Part shown: positions 44,201 through 59,200 of the stretch, one piece after another
Layout: every line of letters begins with the position of its first letter
How positions within the stretch are numbered: position 1 is the stretch's first letter
Source of the DNA: Phorcus lineatus
Lineage: Eukaryota > Mollusca > Gastropoda > Trochida > Trochidae
DNA: 64,000 nucleotides
Direction of reading: 5' to 3'
Assembly: GCA_921293015.1 (NCBI GenBank)
Contig: OV121092.1
Location: 13,522,001 to 13,586,000 of the forward strand
Notes under the pieces: generated by a model
Database searches by the model: none
The model's input: the letters and a program-made list of their open reading frames with translations, nothing else
What the model was told of the DNA's origin: nothing
Program-made: the position numbers and the translations under genes

Positions 44201-47200
44201 TCATTTGATAATTTTTCGGATCCAGGAATTTTAATTTTTCTATCGAAAATGGAAAGGGAGGTGTTTTTTCTGGGTTATTACTTATTACTTTTAATCAAAT
44301 ATACAAAGATTCAAAAGAGGAGGTTTTGAACCCTTTCTAAGTGCAAAAATGACCTAAACTTTGCAAAAAGAGTTTATCGCCATTTATGAGAATGTACTAT
44401 ATTATCTATTTGCAATGCTTGGGTTATTATGCGTTTTAAATATGAAATTATGATCAAACATGATGCTGGGAAAAATGATATGAGATATGAATTGATCATT
44501 AAATGCATTATCGATTCCAAGCATAAAAATTATATAAGAGGTTATTACAGTAATATGAAATTTGTAATCAATCTAGTCTTTAATATGCCATGCTACATGA
44601 CCATAACATGGAAAATATAATTCATACAAAATGATCAATTTATACAATACATATAACTCTATGCATGATGCAGTTTTACCTGTTTATAATGTTTGCATCA
44701 TTTGAAAATCCATCCACCTCAAAATCTAAATTCAGAATAATTTTTCAGAAATTACAAAAAAACAAATTCTGGAAAGGTGTTAAAGATGTAAAGCAATGGG
44801 AAGGAAAGGCTTTACATAATTTTCCTTCTGGCCAGGAAAATATCAAACGTACTTAAAATGAGGAAAAAAGCACGAGAAATTTCTAAAGCGCAAGAAAAAT
44901 GTCACTAAAAAATTTTAAGTTCAGATTTGATAAAATAACTTTGACTACCTAACTACCCTATTAATTGAACTACATATTATCTAAATAAAAGGAGGAAGAG
45001 TCTATTCCTGTTTAGTAGGGGTGTTTTACCTGCTCCAGGTGGAGGTGCTGGGGCTCGTCTCTTCTTTGTTGACGGAACGGGTCCTTGTTTTAATTTGTCT
45101 TTCTTTTCGAAAGACTGCGATCGTTGAACAGCTTTCTTTGAAGATTTAGGCAGAGGAAGAGTTTTGCTATCACCAGCATTCATATCCTGTCTTTTTGGAG
45201 AACTATGCACAGGGGAGTGTCCATTAATTCCACTATCACCGTTCGTGTTATCCGCACTCTCTATCGATGTCGTATCTATGCTTGTTTTGAAATTTGATGA
45301 AACTCGATTTGCTTCAGGTGATTCTGCACCACTGAGAGTTAATTCATGGTATCCACTCGAATCAGAACTATTCCGCGAATGAAGTCTTTGAGTAACATGA
45401 TCAGAAGCACTTTTGGCGACATTTTCATCTTTAGCATTCACCCGTTTTTCACTTGTTTTCACAGGCTTTTTATCCTTTGCCGAAACTTCTGCCTGATCAG
45501 ATTTATCCGTTACAGAAATTTCAACAGTTTCAGGGATCCTTTGTTGGGGAGGGGGAGGGGCACGTTTCTTTTTGCCTGTGGGACGTGGCAGGGTTGAGTC
45601 CCTGCTCACTGACTCTTCATGCACTTTGAGTTCCTTGGCTGTCACAAACATAGATTTCGGTCGAACTTGGTCTGTTGATGCTTTGGGGACGTGGCGTTCT
45701 GTTGGTGGTGTGGTAGGTTGGGGCGGGGCTGTGTACATCTGGTGACTGGCCGTTGAGCTGGTCTCAAAATCAGTATATTTTGTTTCCTGCTGCAAAATGA
45801 GAGGACAAAATAGATTTGTGGAATGCTAGAATTGTCAATCATATAATCTGCTGGTCGAGGTATGTATAATGGAATTCTCATAGAATACAAAAACAATGTT
45901 ATTTGTTTTTTATCAAAACGGTAGAAATAAACAACATTTCAACATGTAAAAGCTTCTTGTTTATTAGAAAAGAAAAATTAGTTTTGATCTGTAACTCTCC
46001 CATCTGACTCAGTGCCTCAAGCCAATTTGCTTGCGAATTTAAAAAACTGTGAAATGCCCTACCAAAGCACTAAAACAAACAGCTAAAACATTCCTGTTAA
46101 AGGCAAAATTTCAACTCCTGGCTCTGATTCCTCAAAATTTGAGTTATCTCCCTTTGATCATTTGAAGCGTATTCATGGTGCTATCTGCTTAGCAAAAACT
46201 CATTGAACATGTGAATACCATTTTATCATTGAGATTAACACTCACCACTTTGAATTTGTTATCTTTCCTCTTCAAGAAAGAAAGAAATCCCCGTTTCTTC
46301 TTAGGTTCGGAGGCACCAGGCATGTAGGATGGGAATGAGTCTTTAGGTAAAGTCAAAGACTCGCTACGGGAGAGATCAGGCATCGACCGTGCCGAGTCAG
46401 CGATTAGACCTGCAACAGATGGAAATAAACATCATCATCATCAAAATAACATACCTTTAATCTTAATTTAACATCACTATAGTCATTATTCATTTTCGCT
46501 GCTAATGGCTGAAATATTGCCAAAACACTATGCCATAACTCATTCAATCAATATTTGACAGTAATCATCATTTATCATGATGATCATAATCAATATCATC
46601 CTTATAATAACCAAATCACTATCACCATCACCATGGAACACTTAATATCATCATGACAGACATTCATTTTGTTGATGATAGTTTTATTCATTTTGTTTAT
46701 GATAGTTTTGGTCATAATAGTTGACACTCATAAAATAGCATAATCATCAACAATATTAATAATTATCAATTATCTTTATCATTATCATCACACTTATCGT
46801 CATCAAAATCCTCATCATCTTATTCATCATCTTTATCACTATTCCTATCAAGTGTAAAATATTCACCATCATCATCAGCATCAATTATTTAACTCTTGTT
46901 TCACATATTAATGCATTATTTTTCACTATGGTTTAAGACATCGTTCATATCCTCTCCAATCTATTCTTTTCAATAAAAAAGATTGATGTGTATATAATTG
47001 AAAAGAATGAAACAACACTACAAAGTAATCTATTCAATAAACATATAATTTAGCACATGTTTGTAAATTCTAATTATTCCATAGAAATAAAAAGAATAGA
47101 AACAAATCATCTATTTATCACAACAAATCAAAATTAATTACAATGAAAAAATTATAACCCTTTAAAAAGGTATTTAATCGTGTATTAACAATCATTTCTG

Positions 47201-50200
47201 AAATCATTTATTTTTCACAACAAATTAAAATTAATTACAATGAGAAAATTATAACCCTTTAAAAATGTATTTAATCGTGTATTAACAATCATTTCTGACA
47301 CAAGAATGTAAAATATTTAAAGAATCATCAGATGAAAGCAGCAACCATAAAAAGAGAAAGAAAGCAACACATGTCAATCAAACTTGGCCGCAATGTGACA
47401 AAGAAAACATATTACCATACTTTAAGTATCATTTCACGTCATCAGTAAAACATACTATTTTCCTACAAACTGCTGTTTCACGTCATCAGTAAAACATACT
47501 ATTTTCCTACAAACTGCTGTTTCACGTCATCAGTAAAACGTACTATTTTTCTCTAAACTGCTGTTTCACGTCATCAGTAAAACATACTATTTTCCTACAA
47601 ACTGCTGTTTTACGTCATCAGTAAAACATACTATTTTCCTACAAACTACTGTTTCACGTCATCAGTAAAACATACTATTTTTCTCTAAACTGCTGTTTCA
47701 CGTCATCAGTAAAACATACTATTTTCCTACAAACTGCTGTTTTACGTCATCAGTAAAACATACTATTTTCCTACAAACTGCTGTTTTACATCATCAGTAA
47801 AACATACTATTTTCCTACAAACTGCTGTTTCACATCATCAGTAAAACATACTATTTTCCTATAAACTACTGTTACTCTGGTAAAACAAAGAGTATTTGTG
47901 AATGTTATATAAATGATTAAGGTTTATATTCTAATACAAAGTTAAGGGCCACACTAAAGTTCAATATTTATAAGCATCATTAAAAATATCTAATTATTTA
48001 AAATTAGGTTGGTCCTTAACTTACTTTGTTAAATATAAATTATTCAATTTATACCAGCAGTTCATAAAGAATATGTATATATGTATATATACTTAAAACT
48101 GTGAGTATATATTAATATAATGCAATTACAGATATGTTTTGGAACTTCTTTATATTTTTTTATGTTATCTTTCATCTATCAGTGCTTACTCATTAGGTTT
48201 TTTAGTTCATTTGATATACTTCTGGCTAAACAGTGTCAAATGCTTCAAATAAAATTCCTAATTCTTACTTCACGTTAATATATTTTATGTTTTAAGGTAT
48301 ACATTCACCTTATCACATTATTTCTTTACCACTGATGTGGTTAAAACGTTTCAAGACATGACTCTTTCCGACAAATGACTTAGGTTACACGCTTATTGTC
48401 TGCAACATATCATATTTTCCTAAAGCTACCCTTAGTTACATGCCCACTGGGACATATACTATTTTCTTACAACTGTCTTTAGTTGCTCTTTCACACTGGC
48501 AATAAAACCCTTCAAAATGACAGAACTCATTTAACTAACGATAATATCAGTAATTCTGAATTAGAAATATTACTGTGGATTTTTTTTATTGCTTCCCATG
48601 GAGTATAATTTCTTGTTCTGTAAGGACAAAACACAGGCCATGAAGATGTCGCTAAAAAATCAAAATTTTAAAAAGAAAATGCTAGGCAAAAATGAATTTC
48701 TTCCCTTCATAAACAAATGTGAATCACAAAACTGCATGTTTTAGACACAATATTAGATATGAAAATTCAGGTGAAATAATTAGAAAATATATTGTTTAAA
48801 CAACTTGGAAGTGAAAATTTTGAAACTTCAATATTCAAATGTAATTTTAACAGGCTTATTAGAATTGACACTGTTCCAAAGTAAACGTCATCAGACCTTG
48901 ATGAGAGGAAACAACTAGATAAAGTCATACCATTATAGGGCCAGACCAAATTAATTAGTTAATTAAAAAGTTTAAAAGAGAAAGAAAGCAAATTTGCTCC
49001 AGTGAAAATGAAAAGCTTTTGTAAAATTTTTAGGTTTGCAAAAGACGTACAGAAAAAGATAAACATATATAAATATTTCCCCCTTTTTTTGGTTGGCGGT
49101 TAAATTTTGAACCACATTTTCTTTGGGGGGATTCTTAGCAGGATTTTTTTAACCAAATCATAGGAGGTGATTCAGTAAAACAACCAAAAAGAGGTTTTTT
49201 TGGCCTAGAGAGAATTCTTTTAACAAGAATATCTTTGTAAATTACTTTTGTTTCATATATGTGTACTTTGACGCTGCAATCATCTTTGAATCGATCCATT
49301 GATTGAACAGTTTTTTCTTCTTTTTATCAAATTTTAGAAAATTTTAATTTAGAACACTTAAAAAAACAACCATAAAATACAAACTTCTATGTTCCAAGGA
49401 GTATTATTTTTCTTATTCCAATTATCATTCTTACAAATTCAACAAACTTTATAACAAGGATTCCCAATTTCTAAACCACAACAATAGACCATTAAAATGC
49501 TTCTGTTACAGGAAATGGGTTGGACCACCTTCAGTGTCATAGCCTGCGGTAGAATTGTATTCTGACACCGATTTGTATTGTATCTTGTATTTTGTATGAG
49601 TGATCACTGCTTGGAGACTTAATGGCTTTGTTTTTAGCTGGTATTTATATACAAAGGGTAGCCTCTTAGTGTGAAGTTATTTTAAACTGAGCCTGAGGCA
49701 AGGAAGGAGGGGGAAATATTTCTTTTTACTGTTTAACCCTTAACAGGCAGTACTGATACATGGTATCTGGAGAATGATTACTCAATGAAGGACAGCAATG
49801 TAGGATTTTTCTCAATGATGTAGATGTCAATTAATTGATTATTTAAAACCTACTTACCCAAAAAATATTATGTTGATTTCATAAGATTTCATAAGATTTG
49901 ATATAGAACTAACCCAAAGGTACAACGTTGATTTCACAAATTTGATATTTCATAAAGAACTAAACCAAAGATACAAGGTGGATTTCAAAAGTTTCAATAT
50001 TTCATAACGAACTAACTCAAAGGTACAAGGTTGATTTAATAAGATTTGATATTTCATAAAAAAAACTAACCCAGAGGTACAATGTTGATTTAATAAGATT
50101 CCATATATCAAAAAGAACAAACCAAAAGAAACAAGGTTGACTTCATAAGATTTGATATTTCATAAAGAACTCACCCAAAGGTACAAGGTTGATTTCAGAA

Positions 50201-53200
50201 ATTTGATATTTCATAAAGAACAAATTCAAAGGTACAAGCTTGATTTCAGAAGATTTGATATTTCATAAAGAACTAACCCAGAGGTAAAGGGTTGATTTCA
50301 AAAGATTCAACATCTCAGTAAGAACTAACCCAGACATGCAAGGTTGATTTCAAAAGATTTAATATCTCGATAAGAACTAACCCAAAGGTACAATGTTAAC
50401 TGATAAGATTCCATGTTTCATAAAGATTAACCCAAAGATGCAAGGTTGGTTTCAAAAGATTCAATATCTCAGTAAGAGCTTACCCAAAGATGCAAGGTTG
50501 ATTTCAAAAGATTCAATATCTCAGTCAGAGCTTACCCAAAGATGCAAGGTTGGTTTCAAAAGATTCAATATCTCAGTAAGAGCTTACCCAAAGATGCAAG
50601 GTTAATTTCAAAAGATTCAATATCTCAGTAAGAGCTTACCCAAAGATGCAAGGTTGGTTTCAAAAGATTCAATATCTCAGTAAGAGCTTACCCAAAGATG
50701 CAAGGTTGATTTCAAAAGATTCAATATCTCAGTAAGAGCTTACCCAAAGATGTAAGTTTGGTTTCAAAAGATTCAATATCTCAGTAAGAGCTTACCCAAA
50801 GATGCAAGGTTGATTTCAAAAGATTCAATATCTCAGTAAGAGCTTACCCAAAGATGCAAGGTTGCATGATTTCAAAAGATGATATATTTTGATAAGAACC
50901 CTTGGATAAGGTTGATTTCCTGATTCAATATCTCAATTAGAACTAATCCAAAGGTACAAGGTTGATTCAATAAGATTCCATGTTTCATAAAGAACTTACC
51001 CAAAGGTACAAGGTTGATTTCATTAGATCTGATATCAGCGACGGTACACTTCATATCGATCTGTGACTGGGGGTTTGCTGGGTGTTGAAGAGTAAACCTC
51101 CGAGGGTCGAGATGTTTCTCTTTACACACGTTTGTGTACACGGTCCCCAGATTAGTTTCGGGACTAATCCTCATCACCATCTTCTGGTTACGGGGGAGGT
51201 TGATGGTGAAACGGTATGTCATCTGAAATTTTATATATATTTGAAATTATTTCATGGATATGTAAAATGGGATTCTTAAATTCACTTGGTTAGGGTGTAT
51301 CTATATATATGAACATTATGTCTAATCACAAATATTTTTAAAAAAAATAAATGTTTCTATGAAAATTCATTCATTTTCTGAACTAAACAATAAGAGATTA
51401 TATCCAGTGAATCTTTTTTTCCAGGACAAAAGTGTTCAAAATTTTGGGAGTTTGCTGCATAAATACAACAATCATCTATCCTTTTCATCAAAACCAAAAA
51501 GTTTATCAATATATATATACATATATAAGAAAGAGTAACCATCTGATGGTTTGGACTGGGTAAGTCTTCTTTAATACGATACGAATAATTCATTTCGACC
51601 AGTGTATCGATGTTTTCAAGTATGTTTACTCTTTCTTATATATAACCTTACTTCACATGAGAAATCATTTCTCCTTTTTTAAAATATATATAAATTGATT
51701 TTCAAATAACCATATCTTTACAAAAAATATATGTATCACAGTTTGTCTTGAGGATGTAACATTTTAAGCATAATACTTAAAATTGAACAAAAATAAGTTT
51801 GATAGATGACAAAAACATAGTTCTATTATTGTTTTCAAAAAGGTTCAACAAATGTGATTAAAGTGTTGAAAATAATTTTTTTCACACAGGTATGACAGGT
51901 ATGTGTGTCATTGCTTCCCATCACTGATTAACATAAAGACAATAGACAAGTAAGTACTTGAGACAGGTAACATACATAAAGTATCAACACACAGACATGT
52001 AATGTGTTGACTGATACACCTTGGTTAAGTGATGAGAAAAAGAAATTATATATTTATGGGATCTTTGGTTTTTCAATGTTAAAAGCTAAATTCTAACATG
52101 ACACGAAAACTAGAATGAAAATACTGCTTTCTGATTGGTTACCAAAATCAATTTTGGAGTGATTATTTCGCCGATAATCACCTCTAAATATTTACGACCG
52201 ATTCACATTCATACGCGCACGTTTACAAACTCCATTCGCTGAACTTAATTAGTTTTCATCGCCTTAGACAACAGCAAAATGAATTTTAAATCTATTCTTT
52301 ACAGACATTGAGAATACCGTATTTTTAATGAAATAAAGAAGATAAATCCATCCTGTGGTATAATTTTTGTCGAAGAAGTTTATTTTGTTATCACTAAATT
52401 TTAATTTCAAACCGAGCTCGCTTCTTACCGTAACGCGCGGTAATAGCGATTCGTCAAGTGAACAGAGGGGACGTACGTCATTCCTCAACTTTCCTTCCTT
52501 TTCCCCCCTCTCATTCATAAGTGACCACATTTCCAGACAGTGTATTCAACCATGACAAACTATAAAGCTTTCTTGATAGTTTATTCAATCAGTTCACATC
52601 TTGCGTGAGAAGTTACCGCTAGCAGTAAACAACAGCTTTTAGAGTAACGTCCCTTGATTTGGTCAGTCCTTGTCGGTATTGTAGGGGTGGTAGGTGTCCT
52701 ATGTATTTACGTGAAAAACGTAACTCTGATGGGATAAAAAAATCTGTCTTTTGTTGATTTATCCTCAATGAAATATATACTTAAGGGTTTTTATTTAAAA
52801 CCTGTTGGTTTATGCTTTGATATATTTTTTTTATCATTGAGGCGTGTTCTTTGAAAATGAACTGTACCGTAGTTCGAAAGCAAGTGGAACCGGTCTGTAC
52901 TGGTTCGACCTAATCACATTGTTGTTGCGCAAGGCGAATTAGTTCCTCATATGATTTCTAATTAGTCATGTTAGAATGGAGATAAATCCCTTCTGTTTTT
53001 TATTTTGGGGTTGTATATCGTGCATTTTTCACCCCTAAATTAACATTTCAAACCTCGCAAGCTCGGTTTGAAATTAAATTTAGGGGTGAAAAATGCACGA
53101 TATACAACCCCAAAATAAAAAACAGAAGGGATTTATCTCCTAATTTACCCATAATCAACCTTTGTGTAACTTGATACTTTCATAATGTTTCAAATAATTA

Positions 53201-56200
53201 AGATTAACAACAAAAACTAAATAAAAGTCAACATTTTCAATTTATGCTTTCATTAATATATAAAGAGTAGTGCTGATGAGAATTATCTTAAGTCTGTTAA
53301 AGCATTTAGAATTTTTAAAATAAAATCCTCATGTAAACCTTTTTTCTTGCTTGTTTATGTTACATGAAATGGAGTTTTTTTAATGTGGAAATTATGTTGA
53401 AACTTAGACCGTGAGTGAGTGAGTGAGTGAGTTGTTGTTTAACGCCGCTTGGGCAATATTACAGCCATTAGCGGCGTAACTTAGACCGTAAAGAATATCC
53501 TATATGTATATGTTGACTTCATGATTATTAAACATTGCATTGATTTATGCGTAGTTATTTCATTGGTGGCTTGAAATTAAAAACCTAAAAAAATTGTTAG
53601 ACACATTCGCTAAGAGTCTTTGCTTTGTTTAATTTTTTATAACATTCTAAAATAAACATTATTCTCTTATTCTTAACTCATTATTTTTTAAAAAGAAAGG
53701 TAATATCATTTGTTCAGATTGATTAAATTCCAATAATGTAAATAATTATTCGAAAATATCACATTTCCCTTATTTTCATTTTCTCAATCTTAACAAAAAG
53801 ATTTTCATAATCTCCATTGAAATCATCAAATTGCTATAATATTTAATTCATAAACCTCAAGGAAAGGATAAAAATGGCACAATTGACTGTCATTAACCAG
53901 AGAACTTCCTTACGACTGATGCGTGCAACACAATTAGGCTCCTGTTCTGTCTCAGCATTACCTTGTTGCCTAGCAACTAATAAGAGACAGGTGAAAATGA
54001 CAGGTAAGTAGTTGTGAGACCTTAAAGAGGTCTCAGACTGACCCGAGTCTAAAAATAGAACAATAAGTGCGGTTGAAGCCACGACCTTGATATTTAACAT
54101 CTCACCTGGTAATTTAGTTCAGGTAATTTTTCTAAAGAAAAGATATGAAAATTATTTTTAAATGAAAAAAAATATAACTTGATTTTTATGTGAATAGCAT
54201 TATTGATTTAAAATTTGTGAAATATCTAGTACAAAGCTTATTAACTTTTTACCTTTCACTCTTATTTATGCATAACAATAATATTTTTGATTCTCATTTG
54301 ATGAAATCATTATAAAATAAAACAATAGAAATATTGCAAATATGCCATTAGTACTACAACTCTTTTTTATACAAATAAATCTATATAGTGAAATTATTTT
54401 ATTCAAATTATGTACATAAAAAATCTTAGAAAACGGTAGAACAAAATGTAAAATGCCTTTGGCAATAACTATCCTTGAAAAATAATAGAAATTTAAAAAG
54501 CAAAATTTGTCATTTCATAATTAAATACAATATGTATACTATTAAATAGTACAATGAAAAACGATGAATTATGGTAAACACACAATACAAAGATTTGTCA
54601 ATAGATCATCTACACATTGAGCTCAGCTCTCTGTCGTTTTTCAGAAATATTTCCATTCACGTGGACAGCATTACCAATGACTAATAGAATCTTTTTTATC
54701 TTCCACACATAACTCTATTACCACTCTTCACTAACCATCAACAAAAACATTCTCACGAGGGATTCAGGCGATAATATCGACCATATCTATCACAAATTAT
54801 CACTCAGGTGTGACTTCTAAGGCAAAGAAATATGTATACTTATATGTATATAAATACATACAGTAAGGTATGTTTACCCAGGTAAATATAGGTATATACG
54901 ATGTAGGTCATAGGAGTAGATTGTATGAATGTTTCTGTTTCATTTTTGTTGTGGCAAGGTCTTTTTTCAAAATAGGTTGAGACTGCATAACATGTGAAGA
55001 AAGTAAAAAAAGACCTTAACAGCCAAAAATATTGAGATATTAACAAGCCACAAAGTTAAATTGTTTCTCAAGTTGTAAGTATACAAAATACTATGCATTC
55101 TAGGTTTCAATTCATACACTTTAAAAAATCCATAATAAAAATTTCTTAAATTCTGTTATCAGTATCTGATGATTATGCAATGATAAATATTCAACTATGC
55201 ATATCCTACATACCAATTTACCCTGACATGATAAATATTCAACTATGCATATCCTACAAACAAATTTACCCTGACATCATAAATATTCAACTATGCATAT
55301 CCTACAAACAAATTTACAAATCAAAATTTTACAGATATTTAACCAAACATTGGAAAAATAGAATAGGGGCAAGGTAAAATTTGAAAAAGATAGGTTAGTA
55401 TTGCCTGCCTAAAACAACAGACCTAGGAAAAGACAGAAATCTTTCTAAATACATGTTTGTTCCAATTATATTCATATAAATTCATTTTGATTTGCAATCA
55501 ACAAAAATTTTCATTTCAAAGCTGATTTAAGCTTCTAATAACTATTCCTTTAATGCTTTTTAATGCATGTAAATTTCGGCACTGTTGAACACCATTGTAC
55601 AGCGAAAGTTTAATTGCCTACTTAAAGCTCCCAGATCCGAAAATTGACATATTTATCTGTGTATTATGATAGGTGTAAACCTCACACAGGTGTAAAATAC
55701 CTGTTCACACGTCCAGGTGAGAATTGAATAACAGGTATGACATAACACAATGCCCAGACCAATTCACCTTTGACCTTTGACCAGAGGTCAGGGATAAGCT
55801 TTCTTTATATAGTGAATAGAACATAAGACAATAAGTCACTTGAGGGAAGTTTATAGTCAGTATAGCCTGTCCCATTGTTTTCTCAATCATTATTTAGCTC
55901 ATTTGTTTTGGATGTCATAATTACTTTTTTTCCAAATATCTTGTATATTTTTATAAGTAGGGATAACTAGGGTCCCATTAATTAGTATTTCATATTTTGT
56001 GATATCATAAACTTCTTAAAACATATAATCATATTTCATAACTTCAAAAGAGTAAGTGAGTCTTACATATATATTACCTTAGACTCATCTCGTCTTTTAG
56101 GCCTGAAACAGCCAGGAGTTTGTATCTCTTTTATTATTGTTGTTGTTATCATTATTATCATCTAATCTTTTATGGGTAACAAGTACAAATTCATTAGACC

Positions 56201-59200
56201 ATGAAATATACCGGTAGTCCTTTATTATGAAGCATTTTTATTTATCCAATATCAAGGTAAGTTACAAAAGTTATAACAGGACTGGAAAAGAGCCATTACT
56301 TATCTAGGTTTCTTTACTTCACTTATCCAGTTTTTATTTAACTAGTTCTACCTTTAATCCAAATTAGGACGATAGAATCTCATGGCTTTTCATTGGGTTA
56401 TATATAAGAGATCATTACAAACTTCTGAAATATCAAATATAGATTCGATATTGAATTTGAAAAAAATATTGCATTGAAATAGTAAAAGAGAGAATCCAGA
56501 AATATTTGTGATTAACGATGACCTTTGAGACAGCAAAAGCAGCATATACCTTAGTAAACTTACTACCTATTAATAATTTCTTCTTGTATCAATGTAAACT
56601 AAAGATATTACATGAAAGCTGGCAACAGAGAATGGTTTAATGCCAACTCAGGGCTCCAGATAAGATGCGTATCTGCGTAAAATACGCATGGGTAAATCAT
56701 ATATGCATTAAAAATCAAATCAATGAGTGATAGATACGCACAACATTCCCAGAATACCATTCAGATATTTGTTTACAGGAGTGATCATAACTTAGCATAA
56801 TATAGTTTCATTTCTACGAATCTGATCTTTACATTTTGAACAGTAGCTAACTTGATGCCAAACTGTATGAAAACAAAGATTATCAAGTTTATTTTTCATC
56901 ATAGAGAACTCGAAATTGAAAAAGATGCTATCTTGGAATGAGGATCTGAAAGGATCTGAAACCTTGAAATACTTCTTTTTTTATGAAGAAATTTTACTCC
57001 TCAATTATTATTTTGAGGAGTGAAATATCCCTGAGTCCAAATAATTAACTGGAGCCCTGCCAACTCGCAGAGCAGGTAAAAGGGTATAATCGTATCAATA
57101 AGACAAGGATAGATTAAGGATGTATAACTTCTTTATGTTCACAATGTCGCATTTCAGTCAAGATCCTCATACTGTTCTCAAGCATAATACGAAAACGTTG
57201 CCTTTGTAAAAATTAGGAAAACATACATCCATAAAATATTCTTGTCTTCCTTTTACTTGCAATTTCTAGAATGCCACTCAAATAATCGTGTAGTACACAG
57301 ATTGATTTAAAGGAAGTACTAACAGGGTATTTTAGATGGAGGAAATTTTTTATCAAGGATAGAATGTATTTTGGTTAAACTGGGAAAATCTTTTCCTAAA
57401 AACATAGACAGCATAACTGCAATAAACATCCCTCAAATTTCAACTCCAAAACAATACATTTTCAATGTCTCTTAGGTCGAAAATAAGTGGGGGATGTTTT
57501 TTGACCAAAAAAAACCCTTTTCTTTTAACAACTACGCATTTTTTGCAGGAAATCTGGTGAACCACTCTAAAGTCATCCATATGTTGGATCATACTTTCTC
57601 CAATACTAATGTGATTGTGCTTGACCTTTAAGTGTGTGGATTTACATCCTCCATAAGGCTTCAGACAACATCAACAAGTTGTACTATTGCAGAAAGTATG
57701 ATCCAGTGTGCAAAAAAATATAGCTGTTTGCTCCGAAACTCATCGGGTTTTATGTTATAATAGGTCAAACAAATGTTAAAGACGTTTTTTAATTTTAAAA
57801 CATCAACAGTGCATATTCCTGATATAAAGATGTCAACATTTTCTGATTTTCTTTGCTTAAACGAGTGAGTGAGTTGGCATTTAACATGATTTGAACAAAA
57901 TTTCAGTTTCTAAACACGTAGATGAAAAACATCCGGTAGAGAAGTTGACAGATCAGGGAATAAAGGGTTTAAAAGGATGAGGAAAGAGATGGAAAGAAAG
58001 GCAAAGTGAGAGATAGAAAGCAGGTTTTATAAGGACTCAAATTTGGTCTGGCTTCTACCCGTCGACCTGTCCAGCTTGGGTGTCCCTACCAGGAGCATGT
58101 TAGCCCTGGCTGGCATAGCTCTCAGGGTCTCTGAAGCACGCAAACCACCACCCCAGGATAAGATATTGAGTCAAGTGGTGGCTGTGCTTAAAAGAAATAT
58201 TGGAATGTGTTCCCTGTTGCCCTTATTAGGGTAAGCTATCCAGGCCTTTCCTTCAGGAGAAAAAAGAAATGAGGTTTTTAGGTTTGTATCTGTGACCATC
58301 ATCTGCAACTCACAATCCCCGTTGGCCACAGTAATTGTACACAATAGTCCACCAACCAGAGTTAGTGTTTTTTTAGAGGAAGTTGAAAAAGTGTAAAGTT
58401 AACGACCCGGTGCCAAATTATATGCAATTCCATACTGTTAGCTGAACAGGCCTGATGAGCTAAAATTCTATATCATTAGAATTAATCAATTAGTTATTTG
58501 TAGGTAATTTGATCATAAAATCGCTTCATATACCTAAGGTCTGGGTCATATGCAAAACCTATGGGACTATAAAAAAAGGCAGACAGATGATTGTTTATCA
58601 GCTTCATAGTGGCATAAAATATCTGAACTATTTCTAAAAATTACTTAATTTTAGAAGTAATTTTGGTTTGTCATAAAGCTGTTACAGCTTAGGTAAAATA
58701 AGGTCATCCAACAACTGACGTGTTTAACTTTATCTTATCTATATAACTTTTTTTAATCAATTCAGCTCTTTTATCAACCTGAGTCATACAGGTATATTAG
58801 ATGGAACTGTCAAATTTGTCTTCCAAACAGCTTTTATTTAAGTCATAAATCTACAATACAATTCTCTATAAAGTATTGATCAAAACTGAGATGTGACAGT
58901 AAACTAAATCGGTCTTTGAATAAACTGTTGAGGACATTTTATTTACATATGAAAATGAGCAAATTGTGTAGGTAATTGCTAAATAGAACCAAATTATTTT
59001 ACTTCTTTGGATTTTTGAAAGTTATCACAGTGTCTGAAACATAATCCAAATACACAACATATTTACCTTCACCCAAATATGTTCGTAACAAAGATCTTGT
59101 AAAAAAATTTATGAAACCAGATTTTTTCCTTTTTTAGTATCCATCACAAAAAATATCTAAAGTTGTGTAAGGTATGTATTTATATTAAAAAGAAATATTT

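Noticed and set aside
51008..51011. Earlier COBL exon 2 donor (CTT|GTACCT)
   Set aside because: The donor ten bases further (TTTGG|GTAAGT) is closer to consensus and gives the phase needed by exon 3.
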